A stretch of DNA of 10,968 nt from JBPOJN01 sp052033505 (GTDB lineage Bacteria; UBA10199; JACPAL01; GCA-016699445), in the NCBI GenBank assembly GCA_052033505.1, contig JBPOJN010000074.1, positions 1 through 10,968 on the forward strand, in the 5' to 3' direction. Positions 1 through 6,349 of the stretch are shown one piece after another (position 1 is the stretch's first letter; each line of letters begins with the position of its first letter). The position numbers and the translations under genes are program-made. The notes under the pieces were generated by a model. The model saw only the letters and a list, made by a program, of their open reading frames with translations, had not been told where the DNA came from and made no database searches.

Positions 1-1190
1 TACTCCACCACTTCCGCAACAACACCGGCGCCTACCGTGTGGCCGCCTTCACGGATCGCGAACCTTAATTCCTTGTCCATCGCGATCGGTGTGATCAATT
101 CCACTTCCACCGTCACTCGATCTCCAGGCATTACCATCTCCGTGCCCGCAGGTAACGTGCACACGCCCGTCACGTCCGTCGTACGGAAGTAAAACTGGGG
201 ACGATATCCGTTGAAGAACGGCGTATGACGACCACCCTCTTCCTTCGTCAAGATATACGCTTCCGCCTTGAACTTCTTATGCGGAGAAATGCTGCCCGGC
301 TTCGCCAACACCTGGCCGCGCTCCACTTCTTCTCTCTTCAAACCACGGAGCAACAAACCTACGTTGTCGCCCGCCTGACCGTCATCCAACAGCTTCCGGA
401 ACATTTCAACGCCCGTCACCGTCGTCTTCGACGTCGGCCTAATACCGACGAGCTCCACTTCTTCTCCAACCTTCACTTTTCCTTTTTCGATCCTGCCCGT
501 CGCAACCGTACCGCGACCGGAGATCGAGAATACGTCTTCCACAGGCATCAAGAACGGCTTATCCACCGCTCTCTCAGGGATCGGGATGTACGTGTCCAAA
601 GCTTCAACCAATTTCATGATGGCCGGCTCACCGAGTTCGCCAGAATCACCTTCCAGAGCCTTCAACGCACTGCCTCGGATGATCGGGGTCTTATCTCCAG
701 GGAAGTCGTACTTGCTCAACAACTCACGAACTTCGAGCTCAACCAAGTCCAACAATTCCTTGTCGTCGACCATGTCGCATTTGTTCATGAACACAACGAT
801 GTACGGGACGTTCACCTGACGGGCGAGCAACACGTGCTCACGCGTCTGAGGCATCGGGCCGTCGGCCGCGGACACGACCAAGATCGCTCCGTCCATCTGG
901 GCCGCACCCGTAATCATATTCTTCACGTAGTCCGCGTGACCCGGACAGTCGACGTGCGCGTAGTGGCGGTTATCCGATTCGTATTCGACGTGCGCCGTCG
1001 CGATCGTAATACCGCGCTCTCTTTCTTCAGGCGCCTTGTCGATTTGATCGTAGGCCAAGAACTTAGCAAAACCCTTCTTCTCCAACACTTTCGTCAACGC
1101 CGCCGTCAACGTCGTCTTTCCGTGATCGACGTGTCCGATCGTTCCTACGTTTAAGTGCGGCTTCTTTCGCTCGAATTTCTCTTTAGACAT
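1..1190 (-). CDS. tuf: Elongation factor Tu (EF-Tu), stop codon cut by window edge
   Basis: This GTPase delivers aminoacyl-tRNA to the ribosomal A site in the cytoplasm. Translating the minus strand from ATG at 1188-1190 gives 396 residues with no internal stop, followed by TA at the window edge, so only the last base of the stop codon is missing. Visible G-domain motifs are the P-loop GHVDHGKT (about residues 19-26), RGITI in switch I (59-63), DCPGH (81-85) and NKCD (136-139), followed by the two beta-barrel domains. The C terminus VVAEVVE is typical of the family, and 396 aa is close to the usual 394-397. The start is supported by AGGAG seven bases upstream. It is the last gene of a tRNA operon, 54 nt after tRNA-Thr(GGU), which matches the tufB arrangement of E. 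coli. Identification is essentially certain. Whether it is the tufA or tufB copy rests on the tRNA context. Confidence 0.98.
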   Translation of the reverse strand, partial: MSKEKFERKKPHLNVGTIGHVDHGKTTLTAALTKVLEKKGFAKFLAYDQIDKAPEERERGITIATAHVEYESDNRHYAHVDCPGHADYVKNMITGAAQMDGAILVVSAADGPMPQTREHVLLARQVNVPYIVVFMNKCDMVDDKELLDLVELEVRELLSKYDFPGDKTPIIRGSALKALEGDSGELGEPAIMKLVEALDTYIPIPERAVDKPFLMPVEDVFSISGRGTVATGRIEKGKVKVGEEVELVGIRPTSKTTVTGVEMFRKLLDDGQAGDNVGLLLRGLKREEVERGQVLAKPGSISPHKKFKAEAYILTKEEGGRHTPFFNGYRPQFYFRTTDVTGVCTLPAGTEMVMPGDRVTVEVELITPIAMDKELRFAIREGGHTVGAGVVAEVVE

Positions 1191-1244
1191 AAGGGGTCTC
1201 CTAAAAAATTAATTCGTTATCGTTCATCAAACCAAATACTTGTG

Positions 1245-1317
1245 AGCCCACGACCAGAATCGAACTGGTGACCTTCTCCTTACCATGGAGATGCTCTACC
1301 GACTGAGCTACGTGGGC
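1245..1317 (-). tRNA. tRNA-Thr, anticodon GGU
   Basis: The minus strand folds into a standard 73-nt cloverleaf. The acceptor stem is GCCCACG/CGTGGGC, the anticodon stem is TCTCC/GGAGA around loop ATGGTAA with anticodon GGT (reads ACC/ACU), and the T arm is ACCAG TTCGATT CTGGT. The discriminator base is T. CCA is not encoded; the following bases are CAC. It corresponds to thrT in E. coli, directly before tufB. Confidence 0.97.
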
Positions 1318-1333
1318 AGAACAACAGTGCCTA

Positions 1334-1368
1334 GGGTTAAGTGATCAGCGTCTAGACACTCAAAACCC
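1334..1368 (-). other. Inter-tRNA hairpin between tRNA-Gly and tRNA-Thr(GGU)
   Basis: The minus-strand transcript can form GGGTT-tt-GAGTG paired with CACTT-AACCC: ten pairs including one G-U, a 2-nt bulge and a 13-nt loop. It sits in the 72-nt spacer between the two tRNAs. A processing signal for the polycistronic precursor is a reasonable guess. No T-tract follows, so it is not an intrinsic terminator. Confidence 0.4.
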
Positions 1369-1389
1369 AACACTCTTCACTGCCTTACT

Positions 1390-1461
1390 AGCGGGAGACG
1401 GGATTCGAACCCGCGACATCCTGCTTGGAAGGCAGGAACTCTACCACTGAGTTACTCCCGC
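1390..1461 (-). tRNA. tRNA-Gly, anticodon UCC
   Basis: This is a 72-nt cloverleaf on the minus strand. The acceptor stem is GCGGGAG/CTCCCGC with discriminator T, the D stem is ACTC/GAGT, the anticodon stem is CCTGC/GCAGG around CTTCCAA with anticodon TCC (reads GGA/GGG), and the T loop is TTCGAAT. CCA is not encoded. It corresponds to glyT of the E. coli thrU-tyrU-glyT-thrT-tufB operon. Confidence 0.97.
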
Positions 1462-1489
1462 AAAACCCTTAAGCCCCATTTAGGGAGTG

Positions 1490-1573
<84 letters not shown>

Positions 1574-1730
1574 TTCCGCTCCGACCGGCAAAGCCGGATC
1601 GTCGCTCGAAATCGGGGCGAGATACCGCACTCGCCCCGATGGCCCCACATCTGCCATTTAAATCCCCGCTAAGCAGTACCGCCGCCCCACCGGGTCTTTC
1701 AACTTCACGATCCGCCCGTCTGCTCTTCTG
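1574..1730 (-). other. 157-nt structured spacer between tRNA-Thr(UGU) and tRNA-Tyr
   Basis: No gene is supported here. The transcribed minus strand contains an 11-bp perfect hairpin (arms 1611-1621 and 1630-1640, stem ATCGGGGCGAG, 8-nt loop). It also contains a smaller hairpin, CCGGC-TTT-GCCGG on that strand (1585-1597), which can be extended by three more pairs past a bulged base. Neither is followed by a T-tract. The spacer is much longer than the 28-nt spacer between tRNA-Tyr and tRNA-Gly. It may hold processing sites or a small stable RNA, and I see no sign of a degraded extra tRNA. Confidence 0.5.
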
Positions 1731-1803
1731 AGCTGGCGGCCAGAATCGAACTGGCGACCTGCTGATTACAAATCAGCTGCTCTACCAACTGAGCTACGCC
1801 AGC
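1731..1803 (-). tRNA. tRNA-Thr, anticodon UGU
   Basis: This is a 73-nt cloverleaf on the minus strand. The acceptor stem is GCTGGCG/CGCCAGC with discriminator T, the anticodon stem is GCTGA/TCAGC around TTTGTAA with anticodon TGT (reads ACA), and the T arm is GCCAG TTCGATT CTGGC. CCA is not encoded. It is the first gene of the operon and corresponds to E. coli thrU. Confidence 0.97.
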
Positions 1804-1932
1804 GCGAAACACTTTAAAAACAATTCAAAATTTAAAACTCCAAAGAAAACCCAAACCAAAGAACCGGCTTTTCTTTGCTAACTCATCAAAATAATTTGCG
1901 ATTTTGAAAGAGTCGTCTCTTCAGGAATAAGG
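1804..1932 (-). promoter_or_regulatory. Transcribed leader of the tRNA-tuf operon, with boxA-like element and long inverted repeat
   Basis: About 130 nt separate the inferred transcription start from the first tRNA. On the transcribed strand, 1902-1914 reads GACTCTTTCAAAA, which resembles the rrn boxA antitermination element (core CTCTTT). Further downstream CAAAGAAAA (1869-1877) pairs with TTTTCTTTG (1841-1849), a 9-bp perfect inverted repeat with a 19-nt loop. boxA in stable-RNA leaders recruits NusB/NusE to protect against Rho. Whether this copy works is an inference from sequence similarity. Confidence 0.4.
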
Positions 1933-1939
1933 CGGGGAG

Positions 1940-1968
1940 TGTATAGAGATGCACCGCCGAGAAGTCAA
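1940..1968 (-). promoter_or_regulatory. Strong sigma70-type promoter of the tRNA-tuf operon
   Basis: On the minus strand the -35 box is TTGACT (1963-1968), the spacer is 17 nt and the -10 box is TATACA (1940-1945). The bases after the -10 are CTCCCCGCC, a GC-rich discriminator typical of stringently controlled stable-RNA promoters. AT-rich sequence (AAATAAT) just upstream of the -35 could act as an UP element. The -35 box begins only six bases after the rlmB stop codon, and no terminator separates the two units, so some read-through from rlmB is likely. Confidence 0.88.
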
Positions 1969-1974
1969 TTATTT

Positions 1975-2724
1975 CTATGGACTTTTTGGAAAATTCTGAA
2001 GCCTTTGCCTTAAGACTTCCGAAAGAATGACTGCACCCGCGACCGAGGCGTTGAGCGAATCCACCTTTTCATGCATGGCCGGGATCCGGATCAAGATATC
2101 GCACTCTTCTTTGACCAATCGCCTCAAACCCCTCTCTTCATTCCCGACCACCAGAGCGACTTTTTTCGGGAAATTTTCTTCATACAAGGTCTTTTCCGCA
2201 TCATGATCGGCCCCATAGATCCAAAAACCGGCTTCTTTCAGGCGCGGGAAACATTTCGCGATGCTAGTCACGCGCGCGATCGCCAGGTGCTCGACAGCAC
2301 CGACTGAGGCATGGCACGCCCCCGGGCCGACCGGGGCGGCGTTCGTCTCCGGGATAATGACCCCGCTGACGCCGAAGACGTGGGCAGACCGGCATAAAGC
2401 ACCCAAATTCTGAGGGTCTTGGATTTCATCCAAAATCAGTACCGTATCCTGTTCTAAAGCTTTTTCTAAAGATGCATACGGGTAGGGATCGGTTTCGGCC
2501 GCTATGCCTTGATGCGTGGCTTGAGGGCCGAAACGGGAGGCGAAAAAACCGGGTTCTTGCTGGGAGACGGCGATGCCTTTTTCGCGCGCGAGTTTTTGGA
2601 GCTCTTCACGATCGCCGCTGACCTTCACGGCGCTCTTCAAAAGATGCAGGCGGTGTACCTTACGACGGCCCGCGGAGAGGAGTTGAAAGACGGCATGGCG
2701 GCCGTAAACGAGTTCAGAGGGCAT
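1975..2724 (-). CDS. rlmB: 23S rRNA (guanosine-2'-O-)-methyltransferase RlmB, TrmH/SpoU family
   Basis: RlmB uses S-adenosylmethionine to 2'-O-methylate a guanosine of 23S rRNA (G2251 in E. coli) near the peptidyl-transferase centre. The 249-aa product matches the usual length of about 245. Residues 1-75 form the N-terminal substrate-binding domain (YGRHAV near 7-12). The SPOUT knot motifs follow: DEIQDPQNLGALCRSA (99-114), LVVGNEERGL (191-200) and DSLNASVAGAVILSEVLRQ (222-240). The Asn and Arg of motif 1, the Glu of motif 2 and the Ser-Leu-Asn of motif 3 are present. It starts at ATG 2722-2724. GGAG lies about 15 nt upstream, farther than usual, but an in-frame stop occurs further upstream and no better start exists between. 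The stop codon directly abuts the tRNA-tuf promoter. Other TrmH-family targets, such as tRNA, are possible but less likely given the full RlmB architecture. Confidence 0.93.
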   Translation of the reverse strand: MPSELVYGRHAVFQLLSAGRRKVHRLHLLKSAVKVSGDREELQKLAREKGIAVSQQEPGFFASRFGPQATHQGIAAETDPYPYASLEKALEQDTVLILDEIQDPQNLGALCRSAHVFGVSGVIIPETNAAPVGPGACHASVGAVEHLAIARVTSIAKCFPRLKEAGFWIYGADHDAEKTLYEENFPKKVALVVGNEERGLRRLVKEECDILIRIPAMHEKVDSLNASVAGAVILSEVLRQRLQNFPKSP

Positions 2725-2774
2725 GAGGGGCGAAGACTTCTCCGATTATGCAAGGGGTGGCAACGATTAATCGA

Positions 2775-3098
2775 CTAATGCAGACCATGCTCGGACAGCA
2801 CGACTCTCTTCTGGTAATTCAATTCGTTCTCGATCGCTTCCAAACGATCCGGCTGCGCGGTGGCGAGTTTGTCGCGGGCGTCGAAATAAACGCTCTTCAG
2901 CTCGTTCATGTGGGCCAATAATTCCTGACGGCGGGCGAAGGACTTCGTGCGGTCGTAAGCTTTGCGGGCATATTCGTGCTTCATGGAGCTGGTCGCAAGC
3001 AGCATCTGCAGGTTCACGACGTCGTTCTGGGGAGTGGTCGGAATCTCCGCATTGGCGTAGGAATTAGGATTGCCTTCGAATAATTTTTGCAGCTCCAT
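2775..3098 (-). CDS. Small helical hypothetical protein (107 aa)
   Basis: I do not recognise this family. The start ATG (3096-3098) has a strong ribosome binding site, AAGGAG, five bases upstream, and the frame is clean, so the gene is probably real. After a polar N-terminal stretch rich in Asn, Pro and Thr (residues 9-25), the rest is charged and likely alpha-helical (about 27-103), with many Lys, Arg, Glu and Ala and possible short coiled coils near 38-72 and 80-98. There is no signal peptide, no membrane segment and no cysteine pair, so a cytoplasmic protein is expected. It lies 50 nt upstream of rlmB, probably in the same transcript, and follows an AT-rich intergenic region that likely carries its promoter. 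An RNA- or ribosome-related role is only a guess from context. Confidence 0.75.
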   Translation of the reverse strand: MELQKLFEGNPNSYANAEIPTTPQNDVVNLQMLLATSSMKHEYARKAYDRTKSFARRQELLAHMNELKSVYFDARDKLATAQPDRLEAIENELNYQKRVVLSEHGLH

Positions 3099-3270
3099 GG
3101 TGTCTCCTTAACCTTCGTGTTTTAAGTGTGCTGGCTCAAGGCTATAGAGCAAATGCGCTGCCAAAAGGAACACGACGCACAACATACATAAGCTATTGAT
3201 ATTACTTATTTTTAATCAAGAAACTGCAGAGAGGTTCAAAGATTCGATTTAGCAACGGAGACTTAAGTCC
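3099..3270 (-). promoter_or_regulatory. AT-rich intergenic region, probable promoter for the hypothetical gene and rlmB
   Basis: This is the largest gene-free gap outside the tRNA block, at 172 nt. It begins just after the pyrF stop with a 10-bp perfect palindrome, GACTTAAGTC (3260-3269), that has no loop. A weak sigma70-like pair on the minus strand is TTGATT (3214-3219), an 18-nt spacer and TAGCTT (3190-3195), about 90 nt before the ATG. No clear intrinsic terminator for pyrF is visible. Confidence 0.35.
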
Positions 3271-3945
3271 TCACTTTTGGGGAAGCGTCGCACGCATTTT
3301 TTGAATCACATTTATGGGGTCGGAGGCTTGGAGTATGGGCCTACCGACGACGATGTAATCGGCGCCGGCCTGGATCGCTTTCGCAGGAGTCATCACGCGT
3401 TTTTGGTCGTTATTGGCATTTTCCGGCGCATTTTCGAAACGAATCCCCGGTGTCACGATCACGAAGCCCAGCCCACAGGCCACACGCACGGCAGACGCTT
3501 CTTGAGCCGAGCACACGACACCATTCAAACCCGCTCCTTGAGCTTCCTGTGCGAGACGAACGACTTCGGAAACCGTATCCGATTTCTGCGCATCACTCGT
3601 CAGCTTCGTCACCGCGAGCAAAGTCGCTTTGCCGGCGACGGCTTTTGCGGCGGCTTCCATCATCTCGCGGCCGCCGGAGGCGTGGACGTTTAACAGCGAG
3701 ACTCCGAGAGAGACGGCGGACTCGCAGGCACGCGCGACGGTATTCGGGATGTCGTGAAATTTAAGATCGAGGAAAACTTCAAAACCTTCGGCGCGGATTT
3801 TGCGGACGACACAGGGACCAGCGGCGGTGAAGAGTTCGAGGCCGACTTTAAGGAAGGAAACCTTGTCTTTCAGACGCGCGGTCCACTGGAGAGCCTCGGC
3901 TTCTCCGGGCACGTCCAGAGCGACGATGAGCGGGTCTTTAGCCAC
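3271..3945 (-). CDS. pyrF: Orotidine 5'-phosphate decarboxylase
   Basis: PyrF converts OMP to UMP, the last step of de novo pyrimidine synthesis, without a cofactor. The 224-aa (beta/alpha)8 barrel shows ALDVP (9-13), FLKVGLELF (31-39), the signature DLKFHDIPNT (60-69) with the catalytic Lys-Asp set, VTPGIR (164-169) and ADYIVVGRPI (195-204) at the phosphate site. Length and motifs fit group I bacterial enzymes (about 230 aa). The start is GTG at 3943-3945, inside the end of proS: the genes overlap by 8 nt (3938-3945), with AAGG a few bases upstream, so translation is probably coupled to proS. No other pyr gene is in the window. Confidence 0.97.
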   Translation of the reverse strand: MAKDPLIVALDVPGEAEALQWTARLKDKVSFLKVGLELFTAAGPCVVRKIRAEGFEVFLDLKFHDIPNTVARACESAVSLGVSLLNVHASGGREMMEAAAKAVAGKATLLAVTKLTSDAQKSDTVSEVVRLAQEAQGAGLNGVVCSAQEASAVRVACGLGFVIVTPGIRFENAPENANNDQKRVMTPAKAIQAGADYIVVGRPILQASDPINVIQKMRATLPQK

Positions 3946-5209
3946 GCTCGCCTTGCTCGCTTTTTAGTTTTTGAAGGATGGTTTCGACGGCTGATTCTTT
4001 TTTGAGAGACACGACTTCGCCGGTCTTTCGCAACTTGAATTCGACTTCGCCCTTCTCCAGGCTTTTCTTGCCGATGACTAGGCGCAGAGGAATACCCAAC
4101 AAGTCCGCGTCGTTCAACTTCACGCCGGCGGTATCGGGACGGTCGTCCATCAGGACTTCGACGCCCTGCTTTTCCAAACTCTCGGTGATTTCCCGCGCGG
4201 CCCGGAACATATCGGTATCGGCGCCTCCGAGCGGAATGACGGTCACGGGAAACGGTGCAATCGCCACGGGCCAGATAATGCCTTTGTCGTCGTGATTCTG
4301 TTCGATCGCGGCCGCGGCCGTGCGACCGACGCCGATGCCGTAGCAGCCCATGACGATGAGGTTTTCTTTTCCGGTTTCGTCGAGATACGCAGCGTGAAAG
4401 GCCTCCGAATACTTCGTGCCCAAATAAAAAACCTGGCCAACTTCGATGCCGCGATAGCTTTTCAGCTCGCCGCCGGTCTTCGGATCTTTTCGATCTTCGG
4501 GCATTTTTTCGTCGGTGTAACCGAACTCGCCGCCGTCGGCGACGAAGACTTCGCTTTCGCCCGACGAGGCCAAGACGTGAAATTCATGCGAGAGCGTCCC
4601 GCCGATTTCTCCGGTGCCTGCTTCGACCGGACAGAACTGCAACCCGCAGCGCGCGAAAATTTTCCGATAAGCTTCGAACATGCGCCAATACGTCTCGATC
4701 GCAGTTTTTTCGTCGCGGTCGAAACTATAGCAATCCTTCATCAAAAACTCGCGGCCGCGCATGAGCCCGAAGCGAGGCCTCACTTCATCGCGGAATTTCG
4801 TTTGGATCTGATACAGCGAAAGGGGCAGCTGTCGGTAGGACCGCACTTCGTTCCGCACGAGATCGGTGATGACTTCTTCGTGCGTGGGCCCGAAACAAAA
4901 CTCGCGTTCGTGGCGGTCGCGCACGCGCAGGAGTTCTTTGCCATACACATCCCAACGCTTGGACTCGACCCAGAGTTCTTTGGGCATCACGATCGGCAGC
5001 AGGAGTTCTTGGGCGCCCGCAGCGTTCATCTCCTCGCGGATGATGGTCTCGACCTTGCGGATCACGCGCAGGCCCAGCGGCAAGTAATTATAAATCCCGG
5101 CGGCAACCTTTCGGATCATGCCGGAACGCAGCATCAAGCGATGCGAAACGACTTCCGCTTCGGACGGAACCTCGCGGAGCGTAGGGAGCAGTAAATGAGA
5201 AAAGAGCAT
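3938..5209 (-). CDS. proS: Prolyl-tRNA synthetase, short form lacking the INS editing domain
   Basis: This class II synthetase charges tRNA-Pro with proline. The catalytic core shows motif 1 (about 50-78), motif 2 around FRDEVRPRFGLMRGREFLMKD (residues 139-159) and motif 3 around GCYGIGVGRTAAAAIEQ (288-304). The anticodon-binding domain follows (about 318-415), with DDRPDTAGVKLNDADLLG at 355-372. The protein is 423 aa against 572 in E. coli. After SHEFHVLASSGE (207-218), only about 25 residues (231-255) precede EVGQVFYLGTKYSEA (256-270), where E. coli carries a domain of about 180 residues that hydrolyses Ala-tRNA-Pro. The frame is intact and both flanks align, so this is a natural short form like those of many alphaproteobacteria, not a truncation. 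It starts at ATG 5207-5209 with AAGG upstream, 40 nt after the barrel gene, and overlaps pyrF by 8 nt. Confidence 0.96.
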   Translation of the reverse strand: MLFSHLLLPTLREVPSEAEVVSHRLMLRSGMIRKVAAGIYNYLPLGLRVIRKVETIIREEMNAAGAQELLLPIVMPKELWVESKRWDVYGKELLRVRDRHEREFCFGPTHEEVITDLVRNEVRSYRQLPLSLYQIQTKFRDEVRPRFGLMRGREFLMKDCYSFDRDEKTAIETYWRMFEAYRKIFARCGLQFCPVEAGTGEIGGTLSHEFHVLASSGESEVFVADGGEFGYTDEKMPEDRKDPKTGGELKSYRGIEVGQVFYLGTKYSEAFHAAYLDETGKENLIVMGCYGIGVGRTAAAAIEQNHDDKGIIWPVAIAPFPVTVIPLGGADTDMFRAAREITESLEKQGVEVLMDDRPDTAGVKLNDADLLGIPLRLVIGKKSLEKGEVEFKLRKTGEVVSLKKESAVETILQKLKSEQGERG

Positions 5210-5249
5210 GCGGCCTTGTAGAAGAAACGAAGAAGCCGATCAAGAGATT

Positions 5250-6224
5250 CTAAAAGTCAAAGGTCCGCAAGACTTGAACGCTGGCTCGGGGAAAAGTGCT
5301 TCCGCCCCACTCGATGACCTCATCGCCTTCGACACGGATTTGCAATTTATCGTCCTGGAGATAAACAAGCAAAGAAGCGGTTCCTTGGGAAAAATGACGG
5401 AAATCGCTGCCGGAGCTCTTAATCGTATGGCCCGCACGTAAATTCACGCCCACCTTACTGTCTTGAGGCCGGAAAGACACGTAGAGGTTCGCTCCACGCA
5501 GAGAATCCCAATGGTTACTTTCTGAATTCTGCTGAGCCACGGAAAGAACATATGCCGACACGCTCGCACCTGTTCCGGAAGCGTAGGTCAGTCCAACGTC
5601 GGTCGTAATGGTTTCATGATAGTTATCATCAACCCCATTCGCTCCAGCCTCCGCATTTAAAAAACCCGAAATCTTGTCGTTGGGCGCGAAAGAAAGATTG
5701 AGATGCGTATTGTAAGTTTTATTCACGTTTTCTACCTGATCCGGCCCTAAGCTCAAAAACAGTTTCAACGTCGTATTGTCGCTCAAGCCGATTTTGACAC
5801 CGGCCCCGGTCATTGAAAACGGAACGGCTCCGAAGTTCAAGGAACGGACCGTATGCGGGTTTTCAGCTCCGATGATTTCCGCGCCCACAGTCTCCAGAAC
5901 TTTACCTCCATAGAAACAGAGACGTTCGCCGAAACACTTTTCGATACTGAGCTCCAAAATATCGGCGGGTTCTCCGGTCTTCGTAAATCCTGCCGACTGG
6001 GTCTTCGCAAAATTTTTCCCCATCCCGCCATCGAACTTAACCGTCACTCCTCCGCCTAAAAGAGCCGTCAAACGGGCTTCCGCGCTTTCGTAGACATTCG
6101 ATTCATCATAGAAAGATCCGGCGATCGGATCTTCCGTAGAGTCCGCCCCTCCTTGATTAGAGGCTTCTCCGACGACCGCAGCTTCCAATAATAGTTTTGC
6201 GTCCAGCTTAACTCCGTCACCCAT
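5250..6224 (-). CDS. BBP2-like outer-membrane beta-barrel protein, frame lacks a signal peptide
   Basis: The 324-aa product has the alternating, Gly/Thr/Ser/aromatic-rich pattern of an outer-membrane barrel and ends in VQVLRTFDF, a BAM-type C-terminal strand with terminal Phe. Residues 107-149 (GKVLETVGAEIIGAEN, then VPFSMTGAGVKIGLSDN) resemble the beta-barrel porin-2 (BBP2, formerly DUF1597) family, in which a lid segment rich in Asn/Ser precedes the P-x-x-x-TG turn. The probable role is as an outer-membrane channel, substrate unknown. ATG 6222-6224 has an excellent AGGAGAGG six bases upstream, but an in-frame TAG sits inside that same stretch, so the frame cannot extend. The start lacks any hydrophobic leader, which is unexpected for an outer-membrane protein. 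A signal-peptide-like sequence is encoded just upstream in another frame (see next entry). The gene stands 40 nt before proS. Barrel nature is fairly sure; family assignment is by motif memory. Confidence 0.8.
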   Translation of the reverse strand: MGDGVKLDAKLLLEAAVVGEASNQGGADSTEDPIAGSFYDESNVYESAEARLTALLGGGVTVKFDGGMGKNFAKTQSAGFTKTGEPADILELSIEKCFGERLCFYGGKVLETVGAEIIGAENPHTVRSLNFGAVPFSMTGAGVKIGLSDNTTLKLFLSLGPDQVENVNKTYNTHLNLSFAPNDKISGFLNAEAGANGVDDNYHETITTDVGLTYASGTGASVSAYVLSVAQQNSESNHWDSLRGANLYVSFRPQDSKVGVNLRAGHTIKSSGSDFRHFSQGTASLLVYLQDDKLQIRVEGDEVIEWGGSTFPRASVQVLRTFDF

Positions 6225-6301
6225 AAGATACCTCTCCTAGGAGTATCGACGCAGTGGCCCAAATGATTGCGTTGATTTTGAGCTTAAAATGACTTTTTCA
6301 A
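6217..6301 (-). pseudogene. Out-of-frame signal-peptide remnant of the barrel gene
   Basis: Reading the minus strand from 6285 in the frame different from the barrel gene gives KLKINAIIWATASILLG, then EVSYG, then TGA at 6217-6219. It has a basic start, a hydrophobic core and small residues before a plausible cleavage point, exactly where the barrel gene should have its leader. A TTG at 6299-6301 opens MKKSF and then meets a stop. Removing one T from the TTTT run (6286-6289) would join it to the hydrophobic frame, and removing one G from the GGG run (6220-6222) would join that frame to the barrel (SYG, then DGVKLDAK). Two single-base homopolymer differences thus reconstruct a normal secreted barrel. 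Either sequencing errors or real decay could explain this. Confidence 0.55.
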
Positions 6302-6349
6302 AATTTGCCTATTTTCCAGGCAGAAATGAAATTTCAGGCGGAATACGAA

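Noticed and set aside
225..1154. 309-aa open frame on the plus strand
   Set aside because: It is the antisense shadow of tuf. Its composition is extremely rich in Arg and His, with no recognisable motif, and the opposite strand encodes complete EF-Tu.
2764..2773. 10-bp palindrome CGATTAATCG between the hypothetical gene and rlmB
   Set aside because: It has no loop, no flanking promoter and no second copy, so it is not enough to call an operator.
4292..5194. 300-aa plus-strand frame
   Set aside because: It lies opposite proS, whose motifs are complete on the minus strand. The plus frame is a by-product of GC-rich codon usage.
6306..6322. Possible terminator after the GDT1-like gene (TGCCT/AGGCA stem, 7-nt loop)
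   Set aside because: The stem is only five pairs and the following run is just AATTTT, too weak to call a terminator.
6317..6344. Two imperfect direct repeats (CAGGCAGAAAT and CAGGCGGAAT)
   Set aside because: Two short imperfect copies can arise by chance, and there is no third copy or related structure.
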